64,000 nucleotides of DNA, taken from a virus. The notes under the pieces are model-generated. The model was not told the origin of the DNA, did not search any database, and saw only the letters and a program-made list of their open reading frames with translations. Shown here piece after piece: positions 1 through 7,212 of this stretch. Position numbers and translations under genes: made by a program. The DNA is taken from the IMG/VR virus record IMGVR_UViG_3300030106_006452, positions 21,841-85,840 of that record; one strand, given 5' to 3'. Each line of letters begins with the position of its first letter. The stretch's first letter is position 1.

Positions 1-738
1 AAATCTCATCTGAGGTGAATTTAATGCGTATTTTTCTATTAATGATTCATCATTGCTTGAATATGAAATGCCGAGTCTGGTGTAGAATTTCTCTGCCCCC
101 ACAACACCAGACGATCTAAATATCTGAGCAAATGACACAGGATACCCAAGTTTTTCAAACGTCCCGGCAACATCTGAGGTAAAAGTATTTATTGAATCCA
201 TAATAAATCCCATTTTAACAATATAAGATTTGCCAAAAAAGGGTAGGTCGCGACCATCTAAGTTTAAACTTAAAGATGTTAGACCTATTTCATTTTTTAC
301 ATAGTAGTGCTTTGTGCGGTCGACGTACAGTGCCCGCGGCCCCTGGAGTGGAGAAGAAACCCCTCTACCATGTAAACCTCCAACCGGGCCAATTGGCAAT
401 TCAAACATCTTTCCAGTTGCGTGATCAACTAATTGTATTCTTATTTGTGGATATATTTGCGCTGCTTCTACCGCGGTTAATTTTGATATAAAATCATTTA
501 TGGCACCTATTGTGCCATCTCTATTTATGCCGGCCAGAGCATTAACGGAGTCAAAACCGGTTGGCAAGTAAGGGACATTGCCATTTGGGTCTTCAACAGC
601 GCCAACGCCGGGGCCGTCAGATCCCTCTTGAACTTTCATTCCTGGTATATTTCCAAGAAACATATCTAGTAATAGCATTTGACCATCAAAGGCATTCGGA
701 TCGATGGCACCAATATTTTGTTCTGCATTACTACTCAT
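1..738 (-). CDS. Uncharacterised tail/baseplate-region protein (3' end cut by window)
   Basis: An ATG at 736-738 opens a frame that runs uninterrupted to base 1, so at least 246 residues are present and the C-terminus lies outside the window. It starts MSSNAEQNIGAIDPNAFDGQ and is soluble, with no signal peptide or membrane segment. It begins immediately after the stop of the LysM/gp53-like gene, with a weak GGGG element upstream, so it is probably translated by coupling. I do not recognise the family. Its position after tape measure, tube-junction and gp53-like genes suggests a baseplate or hub component, which is inference from order only. Confidence 0.75.
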   Translation of the reverse strand, partial: MSSNAEQNIGAIDPNAFDGQMLLLDMFLGNIPGMKVQEGSDGPGVGAVEDPNGNVPYLPTGFDSVNALAGINRDGTIGAINDFISKLTAVEAAQIYPQIRIQLVDHATGKMFELPIGPVGGLHGRGVSSPLQGPRALYVDRTKHYYVKNEIGLTSLSLNLDGRDLPFFGKSYIVKMGFIMDSINTFTSDVAGTFEKLGYPVSFAQIFRSSGVVGAEKFYTRLGISYSSNDESLIEKYALNSPQMRF

Positions 739-740
739 CG

Positions 741-1082
741 TTAATACCCCAATACAGATAAAATATATTCTAAAGGAACTGGTATCAATATCGTCTGCCC
801 CACGTCTAAATCGCTTTCGAGCGGCGCATTATTAAAATAAGCAATGATCCACCAATATGTTGGATCTGCATAATATTGACTTGCTAGCTTAAAATATCTA
901 TCATGAAATTGCCAAATATGTTCTATGACTGTTACTTGATCCAGGTCTTTTATTTTAATAGTTTTAAATTTTTTAAAAGAATAATGATTAATTGAATTTA
1001 CGTCGCGACGAGACAGAAGATCTGAATATTCTTCATCTGAAGTAATTATAATTCTATTATTTTCATATCTCGAAACTGGCAT
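741..1082 (-). CDS. gp53-like / LysM-type baseplate wedge protein
   Basis: A 113-aa protein whose second half reads YFKLASQYYADPTYWWIIAY, then an Asn-Asn pair, a D-L-D-V-G-Q motif and ILIPVPLEYIL. That pattern (aromatic WW-I-I-A, N-N, then hydrophobic G-x-x-I-x-I-P) is typical of T4 gp53-related baseplate wedge proteins and of LysM-like tail proteins of Mu-like and Bacillus phages. In T4, gp53 closes the inner wedge and bridges neighbouring wedges. The start follows a strong AGGAGGAG ribosome site. It lies between the tube-junction gene and the truncated gene at the window edge. The family role is fairly secure; the exact T4 equivalence is inference. Confidence 0.65.
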   Translation of the reverse strand: MPVSRYENNRIIITSDEEYSDLLSRRDVNSINHYSFKKFKTIKIKDLDQVTVIEHIWQFHDRYFKLASQYYADPTYWWIIAYFNNAPLESDLDVGQTILIPVPLEYILSVLGY

Positions 1083-1103
1083 ACGCTCCTCCTATTATTA
1101 CGG

Positions 1104-1883
1104 CTAGTCCTTTGTGTTTTGATTTGACCACTGATTTAACGTCGTGTTGGGATCTCCAGTAATCTTTTTTCCGCCGCCTGCATTTCCATCAAACCCGACA
1201 GTATATAAGTTTGGGCCGGCCCAAGTATTTCCCTGCCAGCCCGGTGGCTTATCATGAAGAATACCAAGTTCAAACTCTATGACCCAACCTCTTTCTAATA
1301 AATACTTCTGACTGTCTATCTCGCTGACCTGGGGATCTAAATTTCCATCTCCAACGCTTATAGCTTGAGATCCAGGCTCAATTGACACACTTGACATATA
1401 ACCCTTAAAAGATTTATATACAGTATATTTTTTACCAGCATTTATGCCTAAACCCTCTTTAAAAAACATTACTTCAAATAGTGGAGGCGCCGCAATAGCC
1501 GCTGTGGTTATTCCATTTGGGTCATCGCCGCCGCCGCCTTGAGCGTAACGAGGGTACTGAAACGCTTGAAGTTTTTGCACTTTTTTTGTAAGTTTGAGCG
1601 CACTATAGGCACTTTTATCGTCTTCATTTGCAAGTGTTGTTATTTTAATCGACATTTTTCTAGTCGTATTTTGGAAAAAAACCATTGGGTCCATTTTACC
1701 GTATGCGGCTTCTTCTGCAAACTTTGGATTGTAACTGTCTGTCATTGATATAAGATCACAACTAAAAGAGATTTTATTACTAGCATCGTTGGAGTCAAAT
1801 ATTCCTTGATTTCCTGAATCTCCTGGTATGTGTAGAGCTTTGATAACCACTATATTTGTAGATCTACCGCCGTTGCTAGCCAT
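1104..1883 (-). CDS. Baseplate/tail-tube junction protein (gp54/gp48-type role)
   Basis: A 259-aa protein. The N-terminal third carries a D-S-Y-N-P-K-F segment followed by Y-G-K-M-D-P-M and a T-x-R-x-x-x-I segment. This D-S-(Y/F)-x-P ... (Y)G(R/K)xDP(I/M) ... T-R pattern is common in small tail proteins encoded just before LysM/gp53-like genes in contractile-tailed phages. It then has an Ala/Pro stretch (AAIAAPPLFEVMFF) and a Gly-rich C-terminus. Its start overlaps the last base of the tape-measure stop codon, so the two are coupled. A role at the tube-baseplate interface is inferred from order and motif; no catalytic residues are evident. Confidence 0.5.
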   Translation of the reverse strand: MASNGGRSTNIVVIKALHIPGDSGNQGIFDSNDASNKISFSCDLISMTDSYNPKFAEEAAYGKMDPMVFFQNTTRKMSIKITTLANEDDKSAYSALKLTKKVQKLQAFQYPRYAQGGGGDDPNGITTAAIAAPPLFEVMFFKEGLGINAGKKYTVYKSFKGYMSSVSIEPGSQAISVGDGNLDPQVSEIDSQKYLLERGWVIEFELGILHDKPPGWQGNTWAGPNLYTVGFDGNAGGGKKITGDPNTTLNQWSNQNTKD

Positions 1884-4516
1884 TATACAGAAACCTCCAA
1901 TGATCTTTGCATTGTATCAATTGTTACATCTCTAGCAACCTTGGCAATTTCTCTTTCATCTATCTTAAGAACTAGGTTTAATTTGATGTCTTGCGGCTTT
2001 GCAGCTTGCTGATTGTTATTGTTTGTAGTAGTAACATTGGTGGCATTATTTACAATGCTACTCATATTTTCAATTGTATCTGCATTTGTCATTATATTAT
2101 TAAAAGTGCTTAATGTCGACATCATAGTTTTTGTTTGTTCTGCTGGTGTGATAGCAGATCCTCGTGGGACGCTCATTAATTCTGGACCAGCTTCACCAAC
2201 AAGCGACATACCACCAGGAGCAAAATTGGTTCCCACCTCGAAAGAATCAATCGCAGCAATTGCATCTTCTCTCAAGCCTCCTACAATATGCATCGGAGAA
2301 AATTTCTTCAAGCTAGCTGCAAGATCACCAGCACCGGGAATATATTCAAGAATTTCCGCAAAGCCAGCAAAAAGGAGTACAAGTCCACCGGTAAGTGCTA
2401 TAAGAATTGCTTGAATTGAAACATGCATTACCTCAATCATAACTCTAGCTACGGCCTTAAATACAATTTTTATTCCTTCCATAATTTCATCTACGCCGAT
2501 ACCAAAATGTTCAAACGCAAGATATAATATCCCAATCACAGCCATTATCGCGAGCAATGTTAATGTTATCGGGAGAAACGCAGCATTTGTGCCTATTGCG
2601 GCGATTTTTCCGGCTATTCCTAGTTTAGTGAACCCTGCTGCTAGCAATGGCACAACAGCAGCAATCTGATTAATAACCATTGCAACACCGCCGATGATAC
2701 CAATTATTGGAGCAAATCCAGTTTTAAAATCCATTATTATCTGATTTAAGCTTTCAAAAGTCTCTAAAAGAGTTTCATTTGTAGTTATCTGAAGTTCTTG
2801 AGCTAATTGCGCTTTTTGATCTTGAGTCAGATTTTTGATCCCTTGTTGTCTCAATTCTTCTAATGACATTTGACTGCCTTCTAGCGCCTCGGTAGCTTCT
2901 TCAATACTTCGAATGTTGTCATCATTGAATAATCTTTCAGCAATGGCAGTTGAAACACCTAAAGTGTTGGCTAGAGCTTCTTTGCCGCGGCGACCAAGTT
3001 GATCGAAAGATTTACCACTGTTTTTTAAACTTTCTCTTAAAAGCTCTATTCTTCTTTCTTCTGTCGCGTTTAACATCTCCATAGAGTTTACTAAAGGTCC
3101 ACCAAGAATAAAGTTTAATTTACCAGCTGATTTCATAGCGCCTTCAAACGTGTCAAATCTTTGACCTATTTGAACTAGCTCTTTTATTGAAACACCAGCC
3201 GCTTTTGCCTCTTTAGCTAACGCTTTAAACACCTCTGAGCCTTTTTCTTTGCCGTGTGTTGCTAGTAAGTCAAAATTATCATTTAATTGTTCTAGCATTT
3301 TATTGCCAGATTCACCTATTGTACGTCCAAAGTTTACCATTTCCTGCGAAAATTTAGAGGCTGCACCGGTGCTCAATCCCATACCGGTAGTTAAATTTTC
3401 AATTGAACTGGCAAATGTAGAAGTGTTTACACCTAATCGATTTAATATTGCCGCATCTTCAGCTAAACCTGCGCGAGCTTCAGCATCAATTAATGTAAAC
3501 TTATTGAACCCACTGATTAAGCTGTTAAATGCCGCATCCGTTTCTCCAATTAAAAAACCAGATTTACTTAAATCTTTTGTTAGACCTTTTAATTCTTCAC
3601 CAAGTTCTTTAGATTGACCCGTTTGCTGTGCAAAAGCAACTGGCATATCTATAAATTTATCAGCAACTTCGCTTATTTGTGATTTAAAACTATCTCCAAA
3701 TTCACCTAATTGACCCTTAAGATTTTTAAAAATATTTTGAGCAGTAAATCGTTTTGCAGCCTCAATTCCAAGCGCTTCAAAAGTATCACCGGTTTCTTTT
3801 TTTAAGTTTGCGAAACTGAGTTTAACGGTGTCCACAAGGCCAGTTAAGCCTGTCCCAGTTTTCTCAAAAGAATTAAAAACATTGTCAATAAGAACATCAC
3901 CTAAGCTATCAGTTGCATCTTTTAAACCAAAAGTTTGTTCTATTTGATTTCCAATTATACTACTAATGTTTCCTTGTTTGTTTATGGTTTTTTCCAGTGC
4001 GGCCGCACGTTCTTCTTCTGCTTTGATGGCGGCTTGCGTAGACGCAACTGTGGCAGATGCCTCTATTTTTAGCTCTTGTTGTTTGTCTGTTATATTAGAT
4101 AGCTCGTCGTCTAGATCTCCAAGTCTCTCCACTAGTCGACCTTGAAGCGCTAAACTAGCGGCTAATTCTGCACCTGTAAGGTTCGCAGCGGCTGTACGCG
4201 CCTCGGTGAGTCTTGTGTCTAAAGCTGCTCTTCTTTCTTCAATTTCTTCTTGCTCTGATAATAATCTTTTTTGTTCTTGTAAAGCCTCTAATCTTTTATC
4301 AGATAATTGTTGTTGAATTTCTGCTATTGTTAAAAAATCAGCCTGTTTATCTAGATCTTCTTTTAGAAGATCCGATATCTTTTTACTTGCCCCAGCCTGC
4401 TTTAATAGACTGTCTAAAATATCTTTTCTGGTTTTATTTTGATCGTCGAGGAGTTGTTTTATCGTTTTGGCATTTTCTATATCTTCTGCTGTTGTTTTTT
4501 TAGTATCATCGGCCAT
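1883..4516 (-). CDS. Tail tape measure protein
   Basis: An 877-aa protein with a charged, coiled-coil N-terminus (about residues 1-190), a long helical middle, and a cluster of hydrophobic helices at about 600-735 (FAPIIGIIGGVAMVINQI and following). Near residue 770 it has the tape-measure signature G-G-M-S-L-V-G-E-A-G-P-E-L followed by VPRGS. The protein fills the tail lumen, sets tail length and is thought to help DNA cross the membrane. At the usual ~0.15 nm per residue, 877 aa implies a tail near 130 nm (inference). It is followed by baseplate genes and preceded by two small genes in the position of tail-assembly chaperones. Confidence 0.9.
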   Translation of the reverse strand: MADDTKKTTAEDIENAKTIKQLLDDQNKTRKDILDSLLKQAGASKKISDLLKEDLDKQADFLTIAEIQQQLSDKRLEALQEQKRLLSEQEEIEERRAALDTRLTEARTAAANLTGAELAASLALQGRLVERLGDLDDELSNITDKQQELKIEASATVASTQAAIKAEEERAAALEKTINKQGNISSIIGNQIEQTFGLKDATDSLGDVLIDNVFNSFEKTGTGLTGLVDTVKLSFANLKKETGDTFEALGIEAAKRFTAQNIFKNLKGQLGEFGDSFKSQISEVADKFIDMPVAFAQQTGQSKELGEELKGLTKDLSKSGFLIGETDAAFNSLISGFNKFTLIDAEARAGLAEDAAILNRLGVNTSTFASSIENLTTGMGLSTGAASKFSQEMVNFGRTIGESGNKMLEQLNDNFDLLATHGKEKGSEVFKALAKEAKAAGVSIKELVQIGQRFDTFEGAMKSAGKLNFILGGPLVNSMEMLNATEERRIELLRESLKNSGKSFDQLGRRGKEALANTLGVSTAIAERLFNDDNIRSIEEATEALEGSQMSLEELRQQGIKNLTQDQKAQLAQELQITTNETLLETFESLNQIIMDFKTGFAPIIGIIGGVAMVINQIAAVVPLLAAGFTKLGIAGKIAAIGTNAAFLPITLTLLAIMAVIGILYLAFEHFGIGVDEIMEGIKIVFKAVARVMIEVMHVSIQAILIALTGGLVLLFAGFAEILEYIPGAGDLAASLKKFSPMHIVGGLREDAIAAIDSFEVGTNFAPGGMSLVGEAGPELMSVPRGSAITPAEQTKTMMSTLSTFNNIMTNADTIENMSSIVNNATNVTTTNNNNQQAAKPQDIKLNLVLKIDEREIAKVARDVTIDTMQRSLEVSV

Positions 4517-4529
4517 TATTTAAAAATCC

Positions 4530-4856
4530 TTATTTTAATGGCCACTTGATGCCAGTTTCCCTCTCAAAATTTTGAATTGCTCTCTCAAGACTGTATCTGT
4601 TTTTAAGCACTCTGGGGTCATTTAGACCGTGCTTAAGGTAGGAATCCATATACTTTTTTTCGGAAGCTAGTGCTGCACCAAATGTTATTACATCTGGTCT
4701 TTTTCCTTTTACATAGAAATTTGTAAAGCTCTCTCCAGATTCTGAGAACATATTGTAAAGCATTCTTTTAACTTTAGCGCCAAAAGAGACTAATGAAGCG
4801 GAATATTCCTTAAGAAGTTTTGCTTCTTCCAAATCGATAATTATTTTATCTTCCAT
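4530..4856 (-). CDS. Small protein of the pre-tape-measure position, unknown
   Basis: A 108-aa, soluble, mostly helical protein (MEDKIIIDLEEAKLLKEYSA...) ending in GIKWPLK. It lies directly before the tape measure gene, where many tailed phages encode tail-assembly chaperones. No family is recognised. The bases just before the ATG read ACTAATTAACAAT, with no purine-rich ribosome site, which is unusual here because nearly every other gene has a GGAG-type site. It could therefore be expressed weakly or by coupling to the upstream frame, which ends 28 bases earlier. Confidence 0.7.
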   Translation of the reverse strand: MEDKIIIDLEEAKLLKEYSASLVSFGAKVKRMLYNMFSESGESFTNFYVKGKRPDVITFGAALASEKKYMDSYLKHGLNDPRVLKNRYSLERAIQNFERETGIKWPLK

Positions 4857-4884
4857 ATTGTTAATTAGTTTTTAAAATCAATTT

Positions 4885-5151
4885 TTACCGGTATGTTGGT
4901 CTTTTGGCTTTTGCCACAGCCTTCTGGTTTTCTTCTGCTTCTTTCTTCTTGTGATTGGCTAACATCTCAAAGTAGAAATTCCTAAGCCCAAGTGGTAAGG
5001 AATATAATTCAAAAAGACTCCAACCACCGTAATATTTCATATAAAAGAACTGCTCATAGATAGTCTTTATATAATCATTATTTAGGCCAAAAAAATTCCG
5101 CCTTAAGCGGAACCTCCACTTCACCAGTATAGTTGCAGTTTTCACACTCAA
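4885..5151 (-). CDS. Start-less frame: probable frameshifted C-terminal extension of gp26-like hub protein
   Basis: This open frame overlaps the end of the gp26-like gene in the +1 frame. Its only possible starts are non-ATG (TTG at 5149-5151, or GTG codons), all inside the gp26 coding region and none with a ribosome site. The first ATG after the overlap lies 15 codons in, inside a conserved-looking block (YMKYYGGWSLFELYSLPLG). The frame encodes a compact helical domain ending in Lys/Ala-rich sequence. It is best explained as the tail of a gp26 fusion produced by a +1 shift at the seven-T run (5089-5095), or as a gene split by a one-base homopolymer error. A T4 gp51-like chaperone role is possible but unproven. 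Confidence 0.6.
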   Translation of the reverse strand: MSVKTATILVKWRFRLRRNFFGLNNDYIKTIYEQFFYMKYYGGWSLFELYSLPLGLRNFYFEMLANHKKKEAEENQKAVAKAKRPTYR

Positions 5152-5908
5152 ATTGGCAATTCATATTTACGCTTGGAACCATTTTCTGATATGCGGCTCT
5201 GACATATCGACTATCTAAAGCTGACATAGAATCAATGTAAGATTTAATATATCTTTGATCTTGATTTCCATTTACGGATTTTATAATTTTTGTAAAAAAT
5301 TGTGATATTAATTTGTTTTTCTTCTTCTTTTTTTGCTTTTCTACTTCTTCTTTAAGCAATCTAAACTCTAATTTTGTTTTTGTTCTAGGGACAGTCAAAT
5401 GAATGGATTTTTCATCGTAATCAATAAAGCCATCAAATTCTTCGGCTCCGGCCTCATAGTCATTATTTTCAACTTCAGTTAAATCAAAATTAGTTTGCTG
5501 TACAGTCCCGCAAGAAGGGCAAGAAAATTTAGTTTCATAATCAGCACCATAGCCATATATTCTGGCTGCTATAGTTATCGCATTTTTATCACCAACTAAA
5601 ATGTCTTTTACATTAATTTTTTTATCAACAATGATCGATCTTAAAAGTCTATCTATTGCTGACCCATCTCTAATATATGACTCGTTTGTCAGTATATCTT
5701 CTTCTTTGGTAGTCATATGTTTTATTTCAATAGTTTCCTGGCTGTGAAGTGGATGGCCCTCGTCGTAAAACAAGCCTTTACTTGGTAATTCCACCAACTC
5801 AGTTGGAACAATAAATTCCATGCTTTGAGTTTGACTAGGATGCGGATCACTTGATTGCAAATTATCTGTAGCTGAACCAGCTAGCATTCTATCTTGATTG
5901 TTTCTCAT
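5078..5908 (-). CDS. gp26-like baseplate hub protein (T4 baseplate family) with zinc-binding cysteines
   Basis: A 276-aa protein. Residues about 34-60 read IVPTELVELPSKGLFY, the N-terminal hallmark of the T4-baseplate (gp26-like) family, in which 'LPS.G..Y' precedes a helical core. It has two CxxC pairs, C130/C133 (CPSC) and C255/C258 (CENC), that would form one split zinc site. T4 gp26 is part of the baseplate hub. Transcription may restart upstream at an extended -10 element (5943-5951), and it has a CGGAGAAAAA ribosome site. It ends at EFFWPK with a T7 run just before the stop, next to the start-less frame described separately. The family is well supported; the hub role is by homology. Confidence 0.75.
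   Translation of the reverse strand: MRNNQDRMLAGSATDNLQSSDPHPSQTQSMEFIVPTELVELPSKGLFYDEGHPLHSQETIEIKHMTTKEEDILTNESYIRDGSAIDRLLRSIIVDKKINVKDILVGDKNAITIAARIYGYGADYETKFSCPSCGTVQQTNFDLTEVENNDYEAGAEEFDGFIDYDEKSIHLTVPRTKTKLEFRLLKEEVEKQKKKKKNKLISQFFTKIIKSVNGNQDQRYIKSYIDSMSALDSRYVRAAYQKMVPSVNMNCQFECENCNYTGEVEVPLKAEFFWPK
5086..5098 (-). other. Candidate +1 frameshift site (T7 run)
   Basis: On the minus strand the gp26 frame reads GAA TTT TTT TGG and then stops three codons later. The downstream frame reads TTT GGC CTA. A peptidyl tRNA-Phe on UUU could slip one base forward onto UUU before the UGG codon. Removing a single T would also fuse the frames, so a sequencing or assembly indel is the main alternative. 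Confidence 0.45.
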
Positions 5909-5942
5909 TTTTTCTCCGGATGGTTTATAAGAATTTTTAATA

Positions 5943-5951
5943 ATTATATCA
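5943..5951 (-). promoter_or_regulatory. Candidate extended -10 promoter before gp26-like gene
   Basis: On the minus strand the 68-base gap contains TGATATAAT, which is a TATAAT -10 box with the TG of an extended -10. No good -35 box is placed at 17 bases. It could drive the hub/tape-measure genes separately from sheath and tube. Confidence 0.3.
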
Positions 5952-5976
5952 CAATATACATATCAACTTAAGATCT

Positions 5977-6567
5977 TTATCTACCTTCGCCTATGTATAT
6001 ATAATTAGCAGATGATATTTCCACTCCCAATTTTACAATAACGGCATCGTCTGAGTCGTAAGAAAGCGTTTCTCCAAATGAAATCGCTTTAATAACGGGA
6101 TCATTAAAAGTCCACTCTTCTATCTTATTGCCATTTGAGTCAATATGTTCTAAATATATACCCAGGCGAGTTCCAGCTTGTAATTTCTTAATCGCTTTGG
6201 CGGCGTTGACCCAATCATTTGCTGTGCTTTCTTGCCCAGATTGATAACCAAGTTTGGTTAACCACTCATAAAATCCTTTACTAAAATTGTATCTAGAGTC
6301 TGCGACATCATAAATATTTATCTCGACCGGTCCCCACTTACCCGAACCGGCAATAACTCTTCGATGTGGTCCTTTTGTATCTTTTAATTCTGAAGTTGCG
6401 AATCCAAATTCTGGCTTTGTAAAAGAATGCACTAAAAATGGATATGGTCCTGTCTGATCAGATGGTTCCGGTACGGCAACGCTGGTAAAATCATTCTCAA
6501 AAAGATAAATACGAGCGATATACCTAAAAGATCTTTTAATTTCTATGTTGTTAGTCCAAAAGGCCAT
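5977..6567 (-). CDS. Second tail tube protein (gp19 family paralogue)
   Basis: A 196-aa protein of the T4 gp19 tail-tube fold. It begins MAFWTNNIEIKRSFRYIARI, has the 'KPEFGF...H..P' strand region, a GPVEINIYD strand, and near the C-terminus W-T-F-N-D-P-V-I-K-A-I-S-F-G followed by L-S-Y-D-S-D-D, the repeat-like end shared by gp19 proteins. It is clearly related to, but diverged from, the neighbouring tube protein (the same 'KRSFR', 'EEWT/EQWTMHNA' and 'YDSDD' landmarks). It may form part of the tube, its cap, or a specialised ring at the tip. Two tandem copies are seen; the division of labour is unknown. Confidence 0.8.
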   Translation of the reverse strand: MAFWTNNIEIKRSFRYIARIYLFENDFTSVAVPEPSDQTGPYPFLVHSFTKPEFGFATSELKDTKGPHRRVIAGSGKWGPVEINIYDVADSRYNFSKGFYEWLTKLGYQSGQESTANDWVNAAKAIKKLQAGTRLGIYLEHIDSNGNKIEEWTFNDPVIKAISFGETLSYDSDDAVIVKLGVEISSANYIYIGEGR

Positions 6568-6603
6568 TAAATTCTCTCTAAAGAGCGTCTAATCTAAGCA
6601 TTT

Positions 6604-7173
6604 TTACCTAGTTCGAACGCGGGCGTCGACGGGTCTACCATTAGGGATGGACAGAGTAGCGTAATCGTACATAATAGTAAGCTGAACGTTTACAATGTCA
6701 TCGCTATCATAACTGACAGTGCCAAAATCTGCTTGAGAAACAAAAGCATTGTGCATTGTCCATTGTTCAATTGGAAAACCCTCTGCGTCGATTTGAGTTA
6801 GTCTTGGTTGCCCAAGAGCATCTAAAGCTTTTCTCTTAGAAATTGATTCTTCTAGACTTCCAGCAAAAGGGGCATCTGTAGGAACAGAGTAACCAGATAG
6901 GGCTAACATATTATATAGTGCTGCTCCAGCGTCGTCGGCGCCGCCTGGGTCAACGACAGTTACAGTTACATCTTGCCATACTACGCGTCCAGGGTATTTA
7001 AATGCGTGCTGAATATATTTAATCTGCGGTCCTCCCTCCATCTGAAAAGTAGGTTTTTTAACCTCTTTTACGTAATAAGATTGCAGCGATTGCGCAGCGC
7101 TCGTTGCCGGCAGGGAAAATAAAAATCTAAAAGATCTTTTCGGATCAGTTGTTGGGTCTGCGTAAAATGCCAT
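6604..7173 (-). CDS. Tail tube protein (gp19 family)
   Basis: A 189-aa protein beginning MAFYADPTTDPKRSFRFLFS and containing VKKPTFQMEG, a tube-lining strand (YPGRVVWQDVTVTVVD), then P-I-E-Q-W-T-M-H-N-A-F-V and V-S-Y-D-S-D-D-I-V-N-V-Q-L-T-I-M-Y-D-Y-A. These are classic gp19 tube landmarks. It follows the sheath gene as gp19 follows gp18 in T4, and has a strong AAAGGAGAAA ribosome site. Of the two tube paralogues this one, placed directly after the sheath, is the likelier main tube subunit (inference). Confidence 0.88.
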   Translation of the reverse strand: MAFYADPTTDPKRSFRFLFSLPATSAAQSLQSYYVKEVKKPTFQMEGGPQIKYIQHAFKYPGRVVWQDVTVTVVDPGGADDAGAALYNMLALSGYSVPTDAPFAGSLEESISKRKALDALGQPRLTQIDAEGFPIEQWTMHNAFVSQADFGTVSYDSDDIVNVQLTIMYDYATLSIPNGRPVDARVRTR

Positions 7174-7212
7174 TTAATGTTTCTCCTTTTTATAATTAGT
7201 CAGCACTATAAA

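Noticed and set aside
276-4503. Several plus-strand open frames (for example 276-491, 1539-1748, 2013-2414, 4213-4503)
   Set aside because: They lie opposite well-supported minus-strand genes, lack ribosome sites and encode low-complexity, no-family sequences. They are antisense shadows.
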